The notes under the pieces were generated by a model. That model had not been told where the DNA came from. It was given only the letters and a program-made list of their open reading frames with translations, and did no database searches. DNA of 64,000 nt from contig MU260072.1 in assembly GCA_020310875.1 (NCBI GenBank), positions 415,001 to 479,000 of the forward strand, read 5' to 3'. This DNA is from Ceratopteris richardii. Taxonomy: Eukaryota > Streptophyta > Polypodiopsida > Polypodiales > Pteridaceae. A program made the position numbers and the translations under genes. Positions 31,623 to 41,140 of the stretch are shown piece by piece. The number at the start of each line of letters is the position of its first letter. Positions within the stretch are counted from its first letter, which is position 1.

Positions 31623-34600
31623 CTAAGGTATTACTTCCAAATTAAACAAGTAAGCATCAGGAAGATCATCCGATACTCCTTGTGGGGCCTCTCCTGATGT
31701 GAGCCTAGAGAGATGGTCTGCTCTCAAGTGAGTCTTCCCTTTCCTTACCACAACCTCAAAATCGTATTCCATTAGCAAGAGAAACCATCTTACTAATCTT
31801 CCTGTATTGCACGGCTTGTTTACAAGATATAGCAGTGCCTGATGGTCAGTAAAAAATTTAAACTTATTTGCAAGCAAATAATGTCTAAACTTTTTAACTG
31901 CATATACCATGCCTAATCCTTCTCTCTCCGTAGTGGTATAATTTCGTTCAGCCGCATTCAATTGTCTACTAGCATAGGCAATTGGAAGATCCATATTACC
32001 TTCACTGGTAGGCTGCGCTAGTACACACCCAATAGCATAATTGGATGCATCAACATGAACATGGAAAGGCTTATTCCAATCTGGTGTGGTCAAGATTGGT
32101 GCTGAACATAATCGCCGTTTAAGCTCATTGAAGGAAAGCTCACATTCATGAGTCCACTCGAAGTTAGTCAATAGTCCATACAGAGGCTTTGCAATGATGG
32201 CATACATGTGTATAAATCGTCGGTAATAACCACAATGCCCCATGAAAGCTTGTACTTCCTTGACATTCTTTGGCCTAGGTAATTCGGCTATAGCTCTTAC
32301 TTTCTCTTCATCCGTAGATATGCCATTCTTTGACACTATGTGTCCTAGAATTTTGCCTTGCCTGACCATGAAAACACACTTTTCTGGGTTCAGGCAGACT
32401 TGATACTCTCTACACTTGTCAAAGATTTGCCTGAGTTCAGGTATATGTGTTTGTCTAATGTTGGAATGAGCACATAGATCATCAACATAGACTTCCAAAT
32501 TCTTTCTCAAGAACTCTTTAAACACATGGCACATCAATCTCTGGAAGGTTGCGGGAGCATTGGTAAGCCCGAATGGCATTACTCTAAAGGCGAATATGCC
32601 CCACTCTGTGGCAAAAGCCGTTTTATGTTGATCTTCTGGTGCAATGGCCACTTGATTGTAGCCAGAGAACCCATCTAGGAAGCTGTACACTTCCTTGCCG
32701 GCTACCCTTTCTAATAAATGCTCAGTGATAGGAAACGGATAACTATCCCTGATAGTGGCTACGTTAACCTTCTTCAAGTTAATGCATACACGTAATTTAC
32801 CATTCTTTTTGGGCACCACTACAATGGGGGATACCCATTTTGTGTGCTTAATTTCATAGATAAATCCAGCTTCAACCAAGCGGTCTATCTCTTCTTTGAT
32901 CTTGGCAACATAGTTGTCATTGTATGTGTATGGATTTTGTTTTGAGGGTCTGGCCTCTGTAGTCATGGGAATCGTATGTGAGCATATGTCCGGGTCCACT
33001 CCTTTCAAATCCTTGTAACTCCAAGTGAATACATCTCTGTATTCTCTTAGCAAGGCTATTAGCTCTTGTTCTTCCTCTTCTGTCAGGTCATGGCCTATGT
33101 ACGTGCATCTCTCTTCCCCTTCTTCTATGGCTACCACTATTTTCTTGGTGGTTTCTTTGTTATCATAGGCCTCCCCCGATTGCGCCTCTCGTTTAGGCAT
33201 TCTAATCATGACTCTCCTGTCGTCTATCTCATACTTCTTAAAATTTTCTGGGACCTCAAACAAAGGTTCTTCCTCTTCTGGTGTGACTTCCTTCTTCTTC
33301 CTTTTCTTTCCTTCTTCCTTAGGGGTTACATGTGTGGCTAGCCTTACATCGTTTGTAAGCTCTCCGTGCCTCTGGGGTTGAAATTCCACTTCATAGAAGT
33401 ATTCTTCATCTGATGCAAAAGGTGGGTCCATAATAATTGGCTCTAGATCGGAGTCACTCGCATCCTTAAATGCATCAGGGCTAGGTTCACACTCTTCTAA
33501 CACTGCCTCTCCCATGATTGGCTCTATGGAGAAGACAGAAATATCATAGCCATCCTCATCACAGTGGGGTGTCCATTGCTCTTCATTGATGGCTACATCC
33601 ATAGTTGCTAGAATTTCTGCCCAGTCGTGAGGTTCAAATTCTTTGTTCGGAAATACTACAGGTGCATAGGCTGGGTCTTGAACTGATCTATGTGTTTCCT
33701 TCGCACCTACCTCTCTGGCTTTTTCTCTTTTCTCCTCTTCCGCTGCCACTTTACACATCCATAAGTGAGTGTCTTCATGCATCCATGAGGATCCTGATCC
33801 TATGGAATGCACCGATTCCATATCATCTTTGGCTCTATGGATGGGGTTCCATTGGATAGGAGGGACATCTCTATGAGAGTAATCCTTGAGATTGACTTTG
33901 GTTGTAACACCTAAGTGCTGCAAATACAAGGAATTGGTTCCCCAATCCTGTACCACTTGCAACTGCCGCATAAATGGTCTTCCCAAAATCATCTCATAGG
34001 CTTGATTTTTGCCAAAGCCACAGATAGCAAATGTGTGCTCAAACTCTACACCACAAGTAGTGAGAGTTATCCCCTCTAGTAGTCCTAAGGGTCTTTCTAT
34101 GTGCCCGTCAGCCATCTGCAATTTCATTCTCGTTGGCGTGAGTGCTTGCTTGCCCCATCGTTTCCATAAGGAAATGGTAACAATTGCAACTCCTGCACTT
34201 GAGTCCAAAATGGCCTTGGTTGTGTAGCCCTGATGAGTGATGGGGAGATAGGTGTTTCCTTCTTCTCCCTCGCTCATGTCTCCTATCTTGTCCAAGGGTA
34301 TTTCTGGCACTGTTCTTTGAGATCCTACCTGGGAATGTGGTTTTGCTACTTCGGGCACTTGATTGGCTACATGTTTCCACACTTCTGGTCTAACCTTAAG
34401 CAGCTCTTTCAAAGTGAGATTGCACTGCACTTTGGTGTTCTTCACTACCTCCGTGTTCCTAGGTATGACTGAATCTTCGTTTCTTACCATGACTGTAGGT
34501 GCTCTCATACAAGTGGACTTTGCTTCCCATGGGCCTGTGAAATGGGGTAGTTCCTGTAAAGAATTAGACTCAGAGTCTAATCTTTCTTGAGATTGAGCAC

Positions 34601-35951
34601 TCTCCTGCTCTCCATAAATGGAAGGAAGGTCTTGTGGGAATTGATCGTGTGTGTCATCCACAAGTTCAATGGGAGGAGGAACTTCACTCTGTTTAGCCCA
34701 TTTCTCTTCTTGAATCTCTCGCAAGAATTCTGGCGTGTATTGCTTCATAGAAGAAGAGGTGTCTGGTTCAGTGGAGTTAGGCACATAAGCTTCCTTGGGA
34801 GGAATGCTTATTCTATCACTTGCCCTCTCCTTAGCCTGGGAGGTGGCTCCTTTTTCAGACTTTGCAAGTAACCCCTCCAATCTATCCAATAGACCATCAA
34901 AGTGCAATGGTGTTCTGATGGGGTTAGAGCCATTGAACAAGCGACTGGCTTCAAACATGGCTTGCACCAATTCGACCATTTTAGCACAAAGCTTTGTTCG
35001 CTCTATCTCTAGATCGGCTCTAGGGTAACATTTCTCATGATCTGTTACATTGGGCCCTTCTTGGATTCTGGCCTGATATGCTTTAAGCATCATGTCTAGA
35101 TCTTCAGGAGTGGGATCGGCTAAGACTGATCCTACTCGGGGTGGTGGTTGGGTTACGTGTGGTGGATTGGTGGGTGGAGGAATGGAGGGTGAAGGGGATG
35201 GTAGTGGCGGGGATGTGTGAGAGTGCGTTTGAGATGTGATTTCTATGATTTTGGCTTTGGTTTCTTGTAGGCTTTCCTCAAGTTTGCTCATCTTTCTTGC
35301 CCATTGCCTTTTCATATGTTCACGGCTATCTCTCCAAGCTCTTGTCCTCTTCTTATTCTGGCTCTCAGTCTCACTAACCTCCGCATTCTTTTCCTGGCCT
35401 AAGTCTTGGTTTTGCTTAAGTGTCTGGGCTCTCGTGATGACTTGTACTGGGGCTGTGGAAGTCACACTTCCTGTGGAGTCTACCACTAAGCCAATCACAT
35501 TGATAGGAGTGATTTTTGGCATTTTATTAGGATTCTTTGGGCAGTCTCGTAAGAGATGCTCCTTTCCACACTCCTGGCAATAGCCCTGGATTGTCACTGA
35601 CTGGGGTTGTGTAGGTGGAGGCAAGGGACAATCACGAATGAGATGATCTCCCTGACATCTATAGCATGGCCCTCTAGGAAATGGAGGTCTTACCTGCCTA
35701 GGTTGAGGTCTAGGGTTGGGGTTCGCGTACATGACATTCGCATACTCTGTCTCCCAAATAGGTTCACTCGGTTCCTCACTGTAGTAAGACTCACCATGTT
35801 CAGGAGACTGCATGTAGTAAGCCTGGGGACTATCAACATGGGTAGAATCAAAGCTATGGTCACTGGGATCACTTTTTGAGATTAATGGTGTTACTGGGAC
35901 TATAGCTCTATTCAGGTTTTCTTCTGCAACAGCATACTTTACCAGAATCAC
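31623..35951 (-). CDS. G1 pol: zinc knuckles, protease 1, reverse transcriptase, RNase H
   Basis: 1,442 open codons. In order: CCHC knuckles at 96-108 (CYRCQGDHLIRDC) and 125-137 (CQECGKEHLLRDC); a basic and Pro-rich linker; protease-like region 570-680 (KAILDSSAGVAI, MADGHIERPLGLL, MILGRPFMRQ); an acidic linker; RT about 975-1170 (WVSPIVVVPKKNGKLRVCI, YSFLDGFSGYNQ, FRVMPFGLTNAPATFQ, catalytic YVDD at 1155-1158); connection; RNase H about 1293-1415 (FHVHVDASNYAIG, TEREGLGMVYAVK, FFTDHQALLYL, RADHLSRL). The protease active site reads DSS where DSG/DTG is expected; one GGT-to-AGT transition explains it. The frame stops at TAG where G2 has a Gln codon (CAG). Confidence 0.95.
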   Translation of the reverse strand: MILVKYAVAEENLNRAIVPVTPLISKSDPSDHSFDSTHVDSPQAYYMQSPEHGESYYSEEPSEPIWETEYANVMYANPNPRPQPRQVRPPFPRGPCYRCQGDHLIRDCPLPPPTQPQSVTIQGYCQECGKEHLLRDCPKNPNKMPKITPINVIGLVVDSTGSVTSTAPVQVITRAQTLKQNQDLGQEKNAEVSETESQNKKRTRAWRDSREHMKRQWARKMSKLEESLQETKAKIIEITSQTHSHTSPPLPSPSPSIPPPTNPPHVTQPPPRVGSVLADPTPEDLDMMLKAYQARIQEGPNVTDHEKCYPRADLEIERTKLCAKMVELVQAMFEASRLFNGSNPIRTPLHFDGLLDRLEGLLAKSEKGATSQAKERASDRISIPPKEAYVPNSTEPDTSSSMKQYTPEFLREIQEEKWAKQSEVPPPIELVDDTHDQFPQDLPSIYGEQESAQSQERLDSESNSLQELPHFTGPWEAKSTCMRAPTVMVRNEDSVIPRNTEVVKNTKVQCNLTLKELLKVRPEVWKHVANQVPEVAKPHSQVGSQRTVPEIPLDKIGDMSEGEEGNTYLPITHQGYTTKAILDSSAGVAIVTISLWKRWGKQALTPTRMKLQMADGHIERPLGLLEGITLTTCGVEFEHTFAICGFGKNQAYEMILGRPFMRQLQVVQDWGTNSLYLQHLGVTTKVNLKDYSHRDVPPIQWNPIHRAKDDMESVHSIGSGSSWMHEDTHLWMCKVAAEEEKREKAREVGAKETHRSVQDPAYAPVVFPNKEFEPHDWAEILATMDVAINEEQWTPHCDEDGYDISVFSIEPIMGEAVLEECEPSPDAFKDASDSDLEPIIMDPPFASDEEYFYEVEFQPQRHGELTNDVRLATHVTPKEEGKKRKKKEVTPEEEEPLFEVPENFKKYEIDDRRVMIRMPKREAQSGEAYDNKETTKKIVVAIEEGEERCTYIGHDLTEEEEQELIALLREYRDVFTWSYKDLKGVDPDICSHTIPMTTEARPSKQNPYTYNDNYVAKIKEEIDRLVEAGFIYEIKHTKWVSPIVVVPKKNGKLRVCINLKKVNVATIRDSYPFPITEHLLERVAGKEVYSFLDGFSGYNQVAIAPEDQHKTAFATEWGIFAFRVMPFGLTNAPATFQRLMCHVFKEFLRKNLEVYVDDLCAHSNIRQTHIPELRQIFDKCREYQVCLNPEKCVFMVRQGKILGHIVSKNGISTDEEKVRAIAELPRPKNVKEVQAFMGHCGYYRRFIHMYAIIAKPLYGLLTNFEWTHECELSFNELKRRLCSAPILTTPDWNKPFHVHVDASNYAIGCVLAQPTSEGNMDLPIAYASRQLNAAERNYTTTEREGLGMVYAVKKFRHYLLANKFKFFTDHQALLYLVNKPCNTGRLVRWFLLLMEYDFEVVVRKGKTHLRADHLSRLTSGEAPQGVSDDLPDAYLFNLEVIP

Positions 35952-36161
35952 ATTAGTAGGAGCAGTTGGTTGCTATGCTAGCACTGGCTGGGGTCTCAGT
36001 TGGGCCTGATATTGCGGTTGGTAATTTTGCTGAGGCCTAGTATACTGTTGTGGTGAATATTGACCCTGGTATCTGCCTTGTTGAGGGTATGGCTGAGGGT
36101 AGGTTTGCCTAACCGCTTGCTTATTGTATGGGCAGTCCTGTGCTGAGTGATTTGTGTACCT

Positions 36162-36443
36162 TCACTCTATGGTGCAATATTGGCTGCTAGGATTCACTTG
36201 GGGTTGAGCCGTGATGGGACATGCGTTTGCCATATGGTCACCACCGCAAGTATAGCACCTCTTTACTGGGGAAAATCTAGGAATTTGTTTACTAGAGACA
36301 CCTAGTTTTTGAGCTACTTTTTTCGTAAGTTCCTCAATTGATGTGGATTGTGAGGAAGAGAGGCTAGAGGTACTATCTGAATCTTTGTAGATTTTGGAAA
36401 GCTCTAACTCCTCCCCTAGGTTATCCTCAATATCGATGCACAT
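36162..36443 (-). pseudogene. G1 gag: nucleocapsid-like segment with zinc knuckle
   Basis: A minus frame with an acidic Ser-rich stretch, then KRCYTCGGDHMANACP (C-x2-C-x4-H-x4-C) at about 36215-36260. After a stop at 36162-36164 the same reading continues as a Gln/Tyr/Pro-rich linker toward the pol frame at 35951. It would bind genomic RNA in the particle. Confidence 0.8.
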
Positions 36444-36457
36444 GCGTACACATTCTT

Positions 36458-36895
36458 CTATAGTCCGGGGTCCTTCAAGTACACATATGATCTCAATTTG
36501 GTACTTAGCAATCCATCCAAGAATAAAGCCACTTGCTTAGCGTCCGTGGGTAACTCAGGACCAGGACATCGCTCAAGATATTGCCTAAATCTTCTTCCTG
36601 CAAGTCTCACAGTCTCTTGCGGGGTCTGCTTGAAGCTGTATATCAATGAGGAAGTATTATGCCTTATGCCACTTTTAGAGAATTCGATAATGAATGCCTC
36701 TAAAAGTTGATCTATGCTTCTAAACTGCCTCTCGTTTAGTGGCTGAAACCATGTCAGGGCGGTGTTCCTAAGGGTTAAACCAAAGGCATTGTACTGTGTG
36801 AACAGGTCTTCAACTTGTTCAGCTCTCAAGACTTGCTTAAACTCAGCTACATGATCGTAGGGGTCTCCAGTGCCATCGAATTAGTTTTTCATGGA
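36458..36895 (-). pseudogene. G1 gag: capsid core (retrotransposon gag domain)
   Basis: Begins FDGTGDPYDHVAEFKQ directly after a TAA stop that ends the upstream frame, and continues with ALTWFQPLNERQFRSIDQLL, FKQTPQETVRLAGRRFRQYL and AKQVALFLDGLLSTKLRSYV. This is the familiar plant gypsy gag core. The separating TAA is probably a CAA-to-TAA change. It ends near 36458 in another lesion before the knuckle segment. Confidence 0.88.
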
Positions 36896-37966
36896 CTTAA
36901 CTAGCTGGGTCGGTCTCAAGGTCCTCGTGTGCTCTCTCGGTCTTGGCAAAGGGAAATCATCGGCATTTCTTCGGTTCCCTGGGGCTCTATGTCCCTCAGG
37001 CTCCCCTCTATTCGTTTCCGTTCTCATTCTTTCTCTTCCCCAAGAGTTGGCAAAGCTTACCTCAGGTCTCTCTCGACTCCTTTCTCTTTGAGTCCCATGA
37101 GCTTGAGATGTTCCAACTCCTTGGAGACCAAAGGCCACATTCGATCTTGGTTGGGGGAAGATAAATTCTCCTTTCCAAGTGTAAGCATGCCTATCATTTT
37201 CTGTAACCCCAAAAATCCTCTCTGAAGAGTGATCCAAGTAGGTCACTCTTCCTGGAATATCAGGATCTTTGAACTCATATATCATGATTGTTCCTACCTC
37301 ACTCGGCTGATGAGTTCTATATCTCCGAAAGGCTTCTTCCGTCTCTCGGTTCAAGAGGAGATCTATGCTCTTATTATCTTGGGGAACCCACTCTGGTGTG
37401 ATAATCCTCGTGAGAACAGATTTGCCTCGGGGGGTTCTAGGTTCTTCGCCCATGTTTCCTTGCTCTAGGTCACCTAAGTCCGTTTCCGGGACCACATTCC
37501 CAAATTCATCTGTCCTATCGGGATGACTGGTGACTACATATATTGTCCCTTCCTTGTCCAAGTATGCTCCATTTTCAAACTTGACAGTTGGGCGCTCTAG
37601 TCCAATGGATTGGTCAGGGTTTTTAATCTGGACCACCGCTCTTCCTAGGCCGTCCTCATAGATGCTAGCACGTAATCGATTGGTCCTAAGGTACTCGAGT
37701 TGCATCTTGTAAGGGCCTTCCACCCTATGTAAATATGGCACCCCAGAACTTCCTGTAGGTCTCTCCATACCGTGGGACATCTCAGACTCGCTAGTCTCAG
37801 AACTAGGGTAATACGAATGATGGCTCAACTGCTGGGCCCAAGACTTAGCAGTATGATTGACACTAGCCTCTGAAGATCTAAGACTTTGTCTGTCTCTCCC
37901 TAGGTGTCTACCTGACCTAAGGTTCATATGCCCTTTGTACGTTGCTGATTCTTTGGTACCAGTCAC
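36881..37966 (-). CDS. G1 gag, N-terminal region
   Basis: 361 codons from the first Met after the leader (MTGTKESATYKGHMNLRSGR) to the TAA before the gag core. Rich in Arg, Ser, Glu and Thr. Contains a WVPQDNKSIDLLLNRETEEA segment and a basic Arg/Glu tail (TQRERSRERPEVSF, RGEPEGHRAPGNRR). No named domain. An extended N-terminal gag arm is known in several plant Ty3/gypsy groups. Confidence 0.75.
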   Translation of the reverse strand: MTGTKESATYKGHMNLRSGRHLGRDRQSLRSSEASVNHTAKSWAQQLSHHSYYPSSETSESEMSHGMERPTGSSGVPYLHRVEGPYKMQLEYLRTNRLRASIYEDGLGRAVVQIKNPDQSIGLERPTVKFENGAYLDKEGTIYVVTSHPDRTDEFGNVVPETDLGDLEQGNMGEEPRTPRGKSVLTRIITPEWVPQDNKSIDLLLNRETEEAFRRYRTHQPSEVGTIMIYEFKDPDIPGRVTYLDHSSERIFGVTENDRHAYTWKGEFIFPQPRSNVAFGLQGVGTSQAHGTQRERSRERPEVSFANSWGRERMRTETNRGEPEGHRAPGNRRNADDFPLPRPREHTRTLRPTQLVKSMKN

Positions 37967-38795
37967 TTGTTCCTTTTAAGTTCCTTTGGATGTGTTTTCT
38001 TGTTTTTAATTAAACGTCATCAGGAGCACTTCATGTGTCATACTTGATGTTCTGCATCCGCTTAGTTTAAGTTCTTTTCCTTTAAGTTATCCCTTGACTA
38101 CAATTTAGCCTGCTCTTGCACTTGAGAAATTAAGGGCTCTTCAAACTTGAGTGTTCCTATCGTACCCCTAGTCAATCAGAACAACTACTCACACTTAGCC
38201 TATGCTAAGAATAGACTGAGGGGGTTAAGTGATGTTCCAACCTCAAGTCGCTCCCCCTGGCGATGCTGGTCTACCCCGGAAGCACGTTCCCAAGCTTGTT
38301 CGCCCTGGCACTTACTTTGCTTTCTCCAAGAGCTCTCGATGATCTTGTAAGAATCCCAAGTTTAGCTTCAATTTGATCCTTCAATTGACAGACAATTTAT
38401 TTCAGACACTTTTTTAATGACCCTCGTTCTCCCTTTTGTATTGCTAAAAATTTCCTCTAGAGCTCCCCTGGTGTTCCTACCCCTCAGTGTGTCAACTTCC
38501 AAATATCATATCTGAAAGTCAACGCATTATTCTTATAAAAAACAGTTGAGGGCGCGTAGTATATGCCACAAGCTTTCCGACAAGCCCTAGAGCTCAAAAA
38601 ATGGATTTCGTATGAAAAAGTTATGACCGTTCAGGGTTTAGGGGGTTAAACAGACAAACAGAACCTTTCAGGAGTTTCAATGCATTTTTCTAAGGCCTTT
38701 GCAAGTGTGTGAGTATTTGAGAGTGCAAATATGCCCAAAATTTAGCCTAAATTTCCAAAAAATTTACCCCTCAATTTTTTTTGCCGAAAATGTCT
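37967..38795 (-). other. G1 leader between gag and the palindrome array
   Basis: Non-coding in all frames. Contains no obvious repeats. It lies downstream of the array in element sense and upstream of the gag start. Confidence 0.6.
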
Positions 38796-39474
38796 GTCTA
38801 TCGCGATAGACAGTGTCTGTCGCGATAGACACAAGCTATCGTGGGGGGTTGTCTGTCGCGATAGACGGTGTCTGTCGCGATAGAGTGGTCTGTCGCGATA
38901 GAGTGGTCTGTCGCGATAGACGATGTCTGTCGCGATAGACGGTGTCTGTCGTGATAGATGGGTCTATCGCGATAGACGGTGTCTGTCGTAATAGAGTGCT
39001 ATGTCGCGATAGACGGTGTCTGTCGCGATAGATGGGTCTGTCGCGATAGAGTGGTCTGTCGCGATAGACGGTGTCTGTCGCGATAGATGGGTCTGTCGCG
39101 ATAGACGATGTCTGTCGTGATAGAGTGGTCTGTCGCGATAGACGGTGTCTGTCGCGATAGAGTGGTCTGTCGCGATAGACGGTGTCTGTCGCGATAGATG
39201 GGTCTATCGTGATAGATGGTGTCTGTCGCGATAGATGGGTCTGTCGTGATAGACGGTGCCTGTCGCGATAGACAGTGTCTGTCGCGATAGATGGGTCTGT
39301 CCCGATAGACGGTGTCTGTCGCGATAGACGGTGTCTGTCGCGATAGATGGGTCTGTCGCGATAGACGGTGTCTGTCGCGATAGATGGGTCTGTCGCGATA
39401 GATGGGTCTGTCGCGATAGACGGTGTCTGTCGCGATAGAGTGGTCTGTCGTGGGTCTCTGTCTGTCGCGATAGA
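38796..39474 (-). repeat. palindromic 19-bp tandem array in the G1 5' leader
   Basis: About 35 head-to-tail units of 18-20 bp, consensus gtctgtcgcgatagacggt on the plus strand, with tails alternating among acggt, atggg and agtgg. The core gtctatcgcgatagac is a perfect 16-bp palindrome at the first unit (38796), and most units differ from it only at one position (TGTCG for TATCG). Variants cgtgatag and cgtaatag fit decay of methylated CG. The array lies about 490 bp inside the PBS. The frame 38999-39640 is only its translation. Separate single copies occur at about 39572-39592. Confidence 0.95.
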
Positions 39475-39960
39475 CTGAAAAAACGCAAATTTTTGAGAAA
39501 CTTCTAGTGATTTGGAGTGCTCTAATGGTGTAGATTACCGTGCCAAACACGCATTCACAAAATATTAAGTTTTTCTGTCTATCGCGACAGATAGAGGTCG
39601 TCGTCCCGGGACCTGTGCAGAGTCTGTCGTACCTGCACAAGCTGCTGGAGATGATGGTACAGCTAGTTCCTGCAACAAAAGCTCAAAAACACACCAAAAA
39701 TAGATAGCATGCAAGCTCTCTCTCGCTCTCTCTCACAATGAAATGAGGGAATTGAGGTGGGGAGTGTAATATGACCAAAAAATTGAAATTTTTGTGGAGA
39801 TGGAGATGGAGGTGGGAGATGGTGGGGATGATGATGGTGATGATGGTGATGCGAAAGTAAGGAAAAAATGAAGAAAAATAAAGAAAAGGAAAGATATTAC
39901 CTATAACTCCAATGTCTCAACTCGACGTCTTACCATCACACGCTCGTCCTCGAAGCTCTC
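39475..39960 (-). other. G1 leader between PBS and palindrome array
   Basis: Non-coding. Includes one isolated ctgtctatcgcgacagatag unit at about 39569 and a gatg/gtgatgg-rich purine stretch at about 39795-39855. Confidence 0.7.
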
Positions 39961-39978
39961 TCCCCAGCAACGGCGCCA
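39961..39978 (-). other. primer binding site of G1 (Asp tRNA type)
   Basis: In minus sense TGGCGCCGTTGCTGGGGA, seven bases inside the 5' LTR. It is complementary to the 3' end of plant tRNA-Asp (GTC), which ends TCCCCGGCAACGGCGCCA, with one mismatch in 18. This primer type is typical of Athila-like elements. Confidence 0.92.
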
Positions 39979-39985
39979 AATTTGG

Positions 39986-40596
39986 TGTCACTCTAGCACA
40001 ATGGTGAGTACCAACGTGAGAAGATTCACCTCATAATTGTCAATCCGTGGAGACGTGAGGACTAGTATGAAGACTATGAGCAAGTGAAGGCACAAGTGTG
40101 TGAGTGAGAAGCACACAAGCATGCACACACATACACACACACGCGCACACAAGGCAAGAACAAGGAGAGGAACGATGGAGTTCTTTGCATTAGTAAAAAA
40201 GTCTCTTACATAAGCTCAATTCACAAACAATCTAACCCCAAAACTGAGCTCTCTAGCTCTTTTTATAGTTTTCTAACTAGCTTTGGTCTTGTCCAGACCT
40301 AGTGTCCGGCCTAGTTAAAAATTAGGTTCTAGAGCCTATTTGAGGGCTCAAACAGAGTCTAAAAATTATGAAAATTGATATGTAGCTAGTTCTAATACTC
40401 CTCAAGCTCAAGGACTCCTCGGCTTGCACAAACTGGAGTCTATTCTACCAAAAACGGAATTTACAATGTTTGTGTAGTGATTAAAATCACTTGAGTTGTA
40501 AATGGTCCATGGAAAAAATGATTGGGCCTTGTTGCCATATTGTGCATGACTGCTCCGTTGTGCTAGTATGCTCTTCATTTGACTTGTATGCCAACA
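39986..40596 (-). mobile_element. 5' LTR of G1
   Basis: Same 611 bp as 23525-24135 with about nine substitutions by eye and no indels. TATA-like ctataaaaag (minus sense) at about 40260-40269. The low divergence marks the insertion as recent relative to the elements around it. Confidence 0.95.
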
Positions 40597-40601
40597 AGGG
40601 G
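40597..40601. repeat. target site duplication of G1, right copy (AGGGG)
   Basis: Identical to 23520-23524. Confidence 0.85.
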
Positions 40602-40752
40602 GTACCCCACTAGCCCAGATTTCTTGCTTTCCTTTCGACGATTGACCTTCACCACTACTACTTGGAGGTGTTCCCAACACGCTAGGAGTTTTCCAGGGAT
40701 GCTGATCCCTCTTGTACTTTAGGTACAATTCTCTCGAACGTGTTACAGGCAT
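40602..40752 (-). pseudogene. element X ORF, N-terminus
   Basis: The minus frame starts MPVTRSRELYLKYKRDQHPW at 40752, continues with TPPSSSGEGQSSKGKQEIW, and is then cut by the G1 insertion. The start lies about 75 bp after the X 5' LTR, the position expected for gag. The similar opening in element Y (MLVTRSRETYPKYRSDKQPL, 7634) links the two small elements despite unrelated-looking LTRs. Confidence 0.65.
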
Positions 40753-40825
40753 ATATCATCGGGTTCTTTCTCAAATCCTAGTCTATATGTCGACTGGCTA
40801 CTAGATGCCCCATGGCCGATGCCAG

Positions 40826-41140
40826 TGCTAATCTTTTATGGTTAATCTAAATTATTAACCAATCTAGACGTGAGTTCTTGGGATGGTTAGGGGTCTGTAA
40901 TACAGAGGCTCTTTATGTATTTTCCCAATCACTGATTAACTTCTAACGATTACCATAGACTCAACTACTAGTCCTAGCATAAAACAATTTCTTAACAATC
41001 ATCGAAAATCACATGCACAAAACTTCTACTAATCATTTAGTATTACTGTTATAATCACTCTTCATTCACGATGTAATGAAATGTTAACGTAGTATCTTAT
41101 TCATTTCAATACTTAATATTTACCAACATAGAGGACACCA
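40826..41140 (-). mobile_element. 5' LTR of element X
   Basis: Matches 21079-21391. Directly downstream in minus sense comes CTGGCATCGGCCATGGGG, a possible divergent primer site that resembles the block after the Y 5' LTR. Confidence 0.82.

Larger units (their letters stand above)
23525..40596 (-). mobile_element. G1: 17.1-kb Ty3/gypsy retrotransposon (family G)
   Basis: 611-bp LTRs at both ends differ at about nine positions by eye. PBS, PPT and the AGGGG target duplication are present. On the minus strand the order is leader with palindrome array, gag, protease, RT, RNase H, two integrase zinc domains, integrase core, second protease-like domain, IWVPK ORF, large env-position ORF. There is no chromodomain after integrase. 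With the Asp-tRNA primer site and an ORF after pol, this suggests the non-chromovirus side of plant Ty3/gypsy (Athila/Tat-like). It is inserted in element X. Stops in gag and pol and several frameshifts make this copy non-autonomous. Confidence 0.93.
21079..41140 (-). mobile_element. element X: small LTR retrotransposon split by gypsy element G1
   Basis: LTRs at 21079-21391 and 40826-41140 are direct repeats of about 314 bp with roughly 8% difference by eye. Removing G1 (23525-40596 plus one copy of its 5-bp target duplication) leaves an internal region of only about 2.35 kb. This contains a VTRSRE-type ORF start next to the 5' LTR (40602-40752) and a coiled-coil stretch near the 3' LTR (21420-22152). 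No pol domain is present, so X is non-autonomous like Y. No clear 5-bp target duplication was found for X (flanks tgcat and cagtt). Confidence 0.75.

Noticed and set aside
33066..35879. Several 60-115 codon plus-strand frames
   Set aside because: Shadows of the 1,442-codon pol frame on the opposite strand, with no motifs of their own.
38796..39474. Possible CRISPR array
   Set aside because: Units are contiguous 18-20 bp repeats with no unique spacers, in a eukaryotic retroelement leader.
38999..39640. 213-codon minus-strand frame (YRDRHRLSRQT repeats)
   Set aside because: Direct translation of the palindrome array. No sequence outside the repeat supports a protein.
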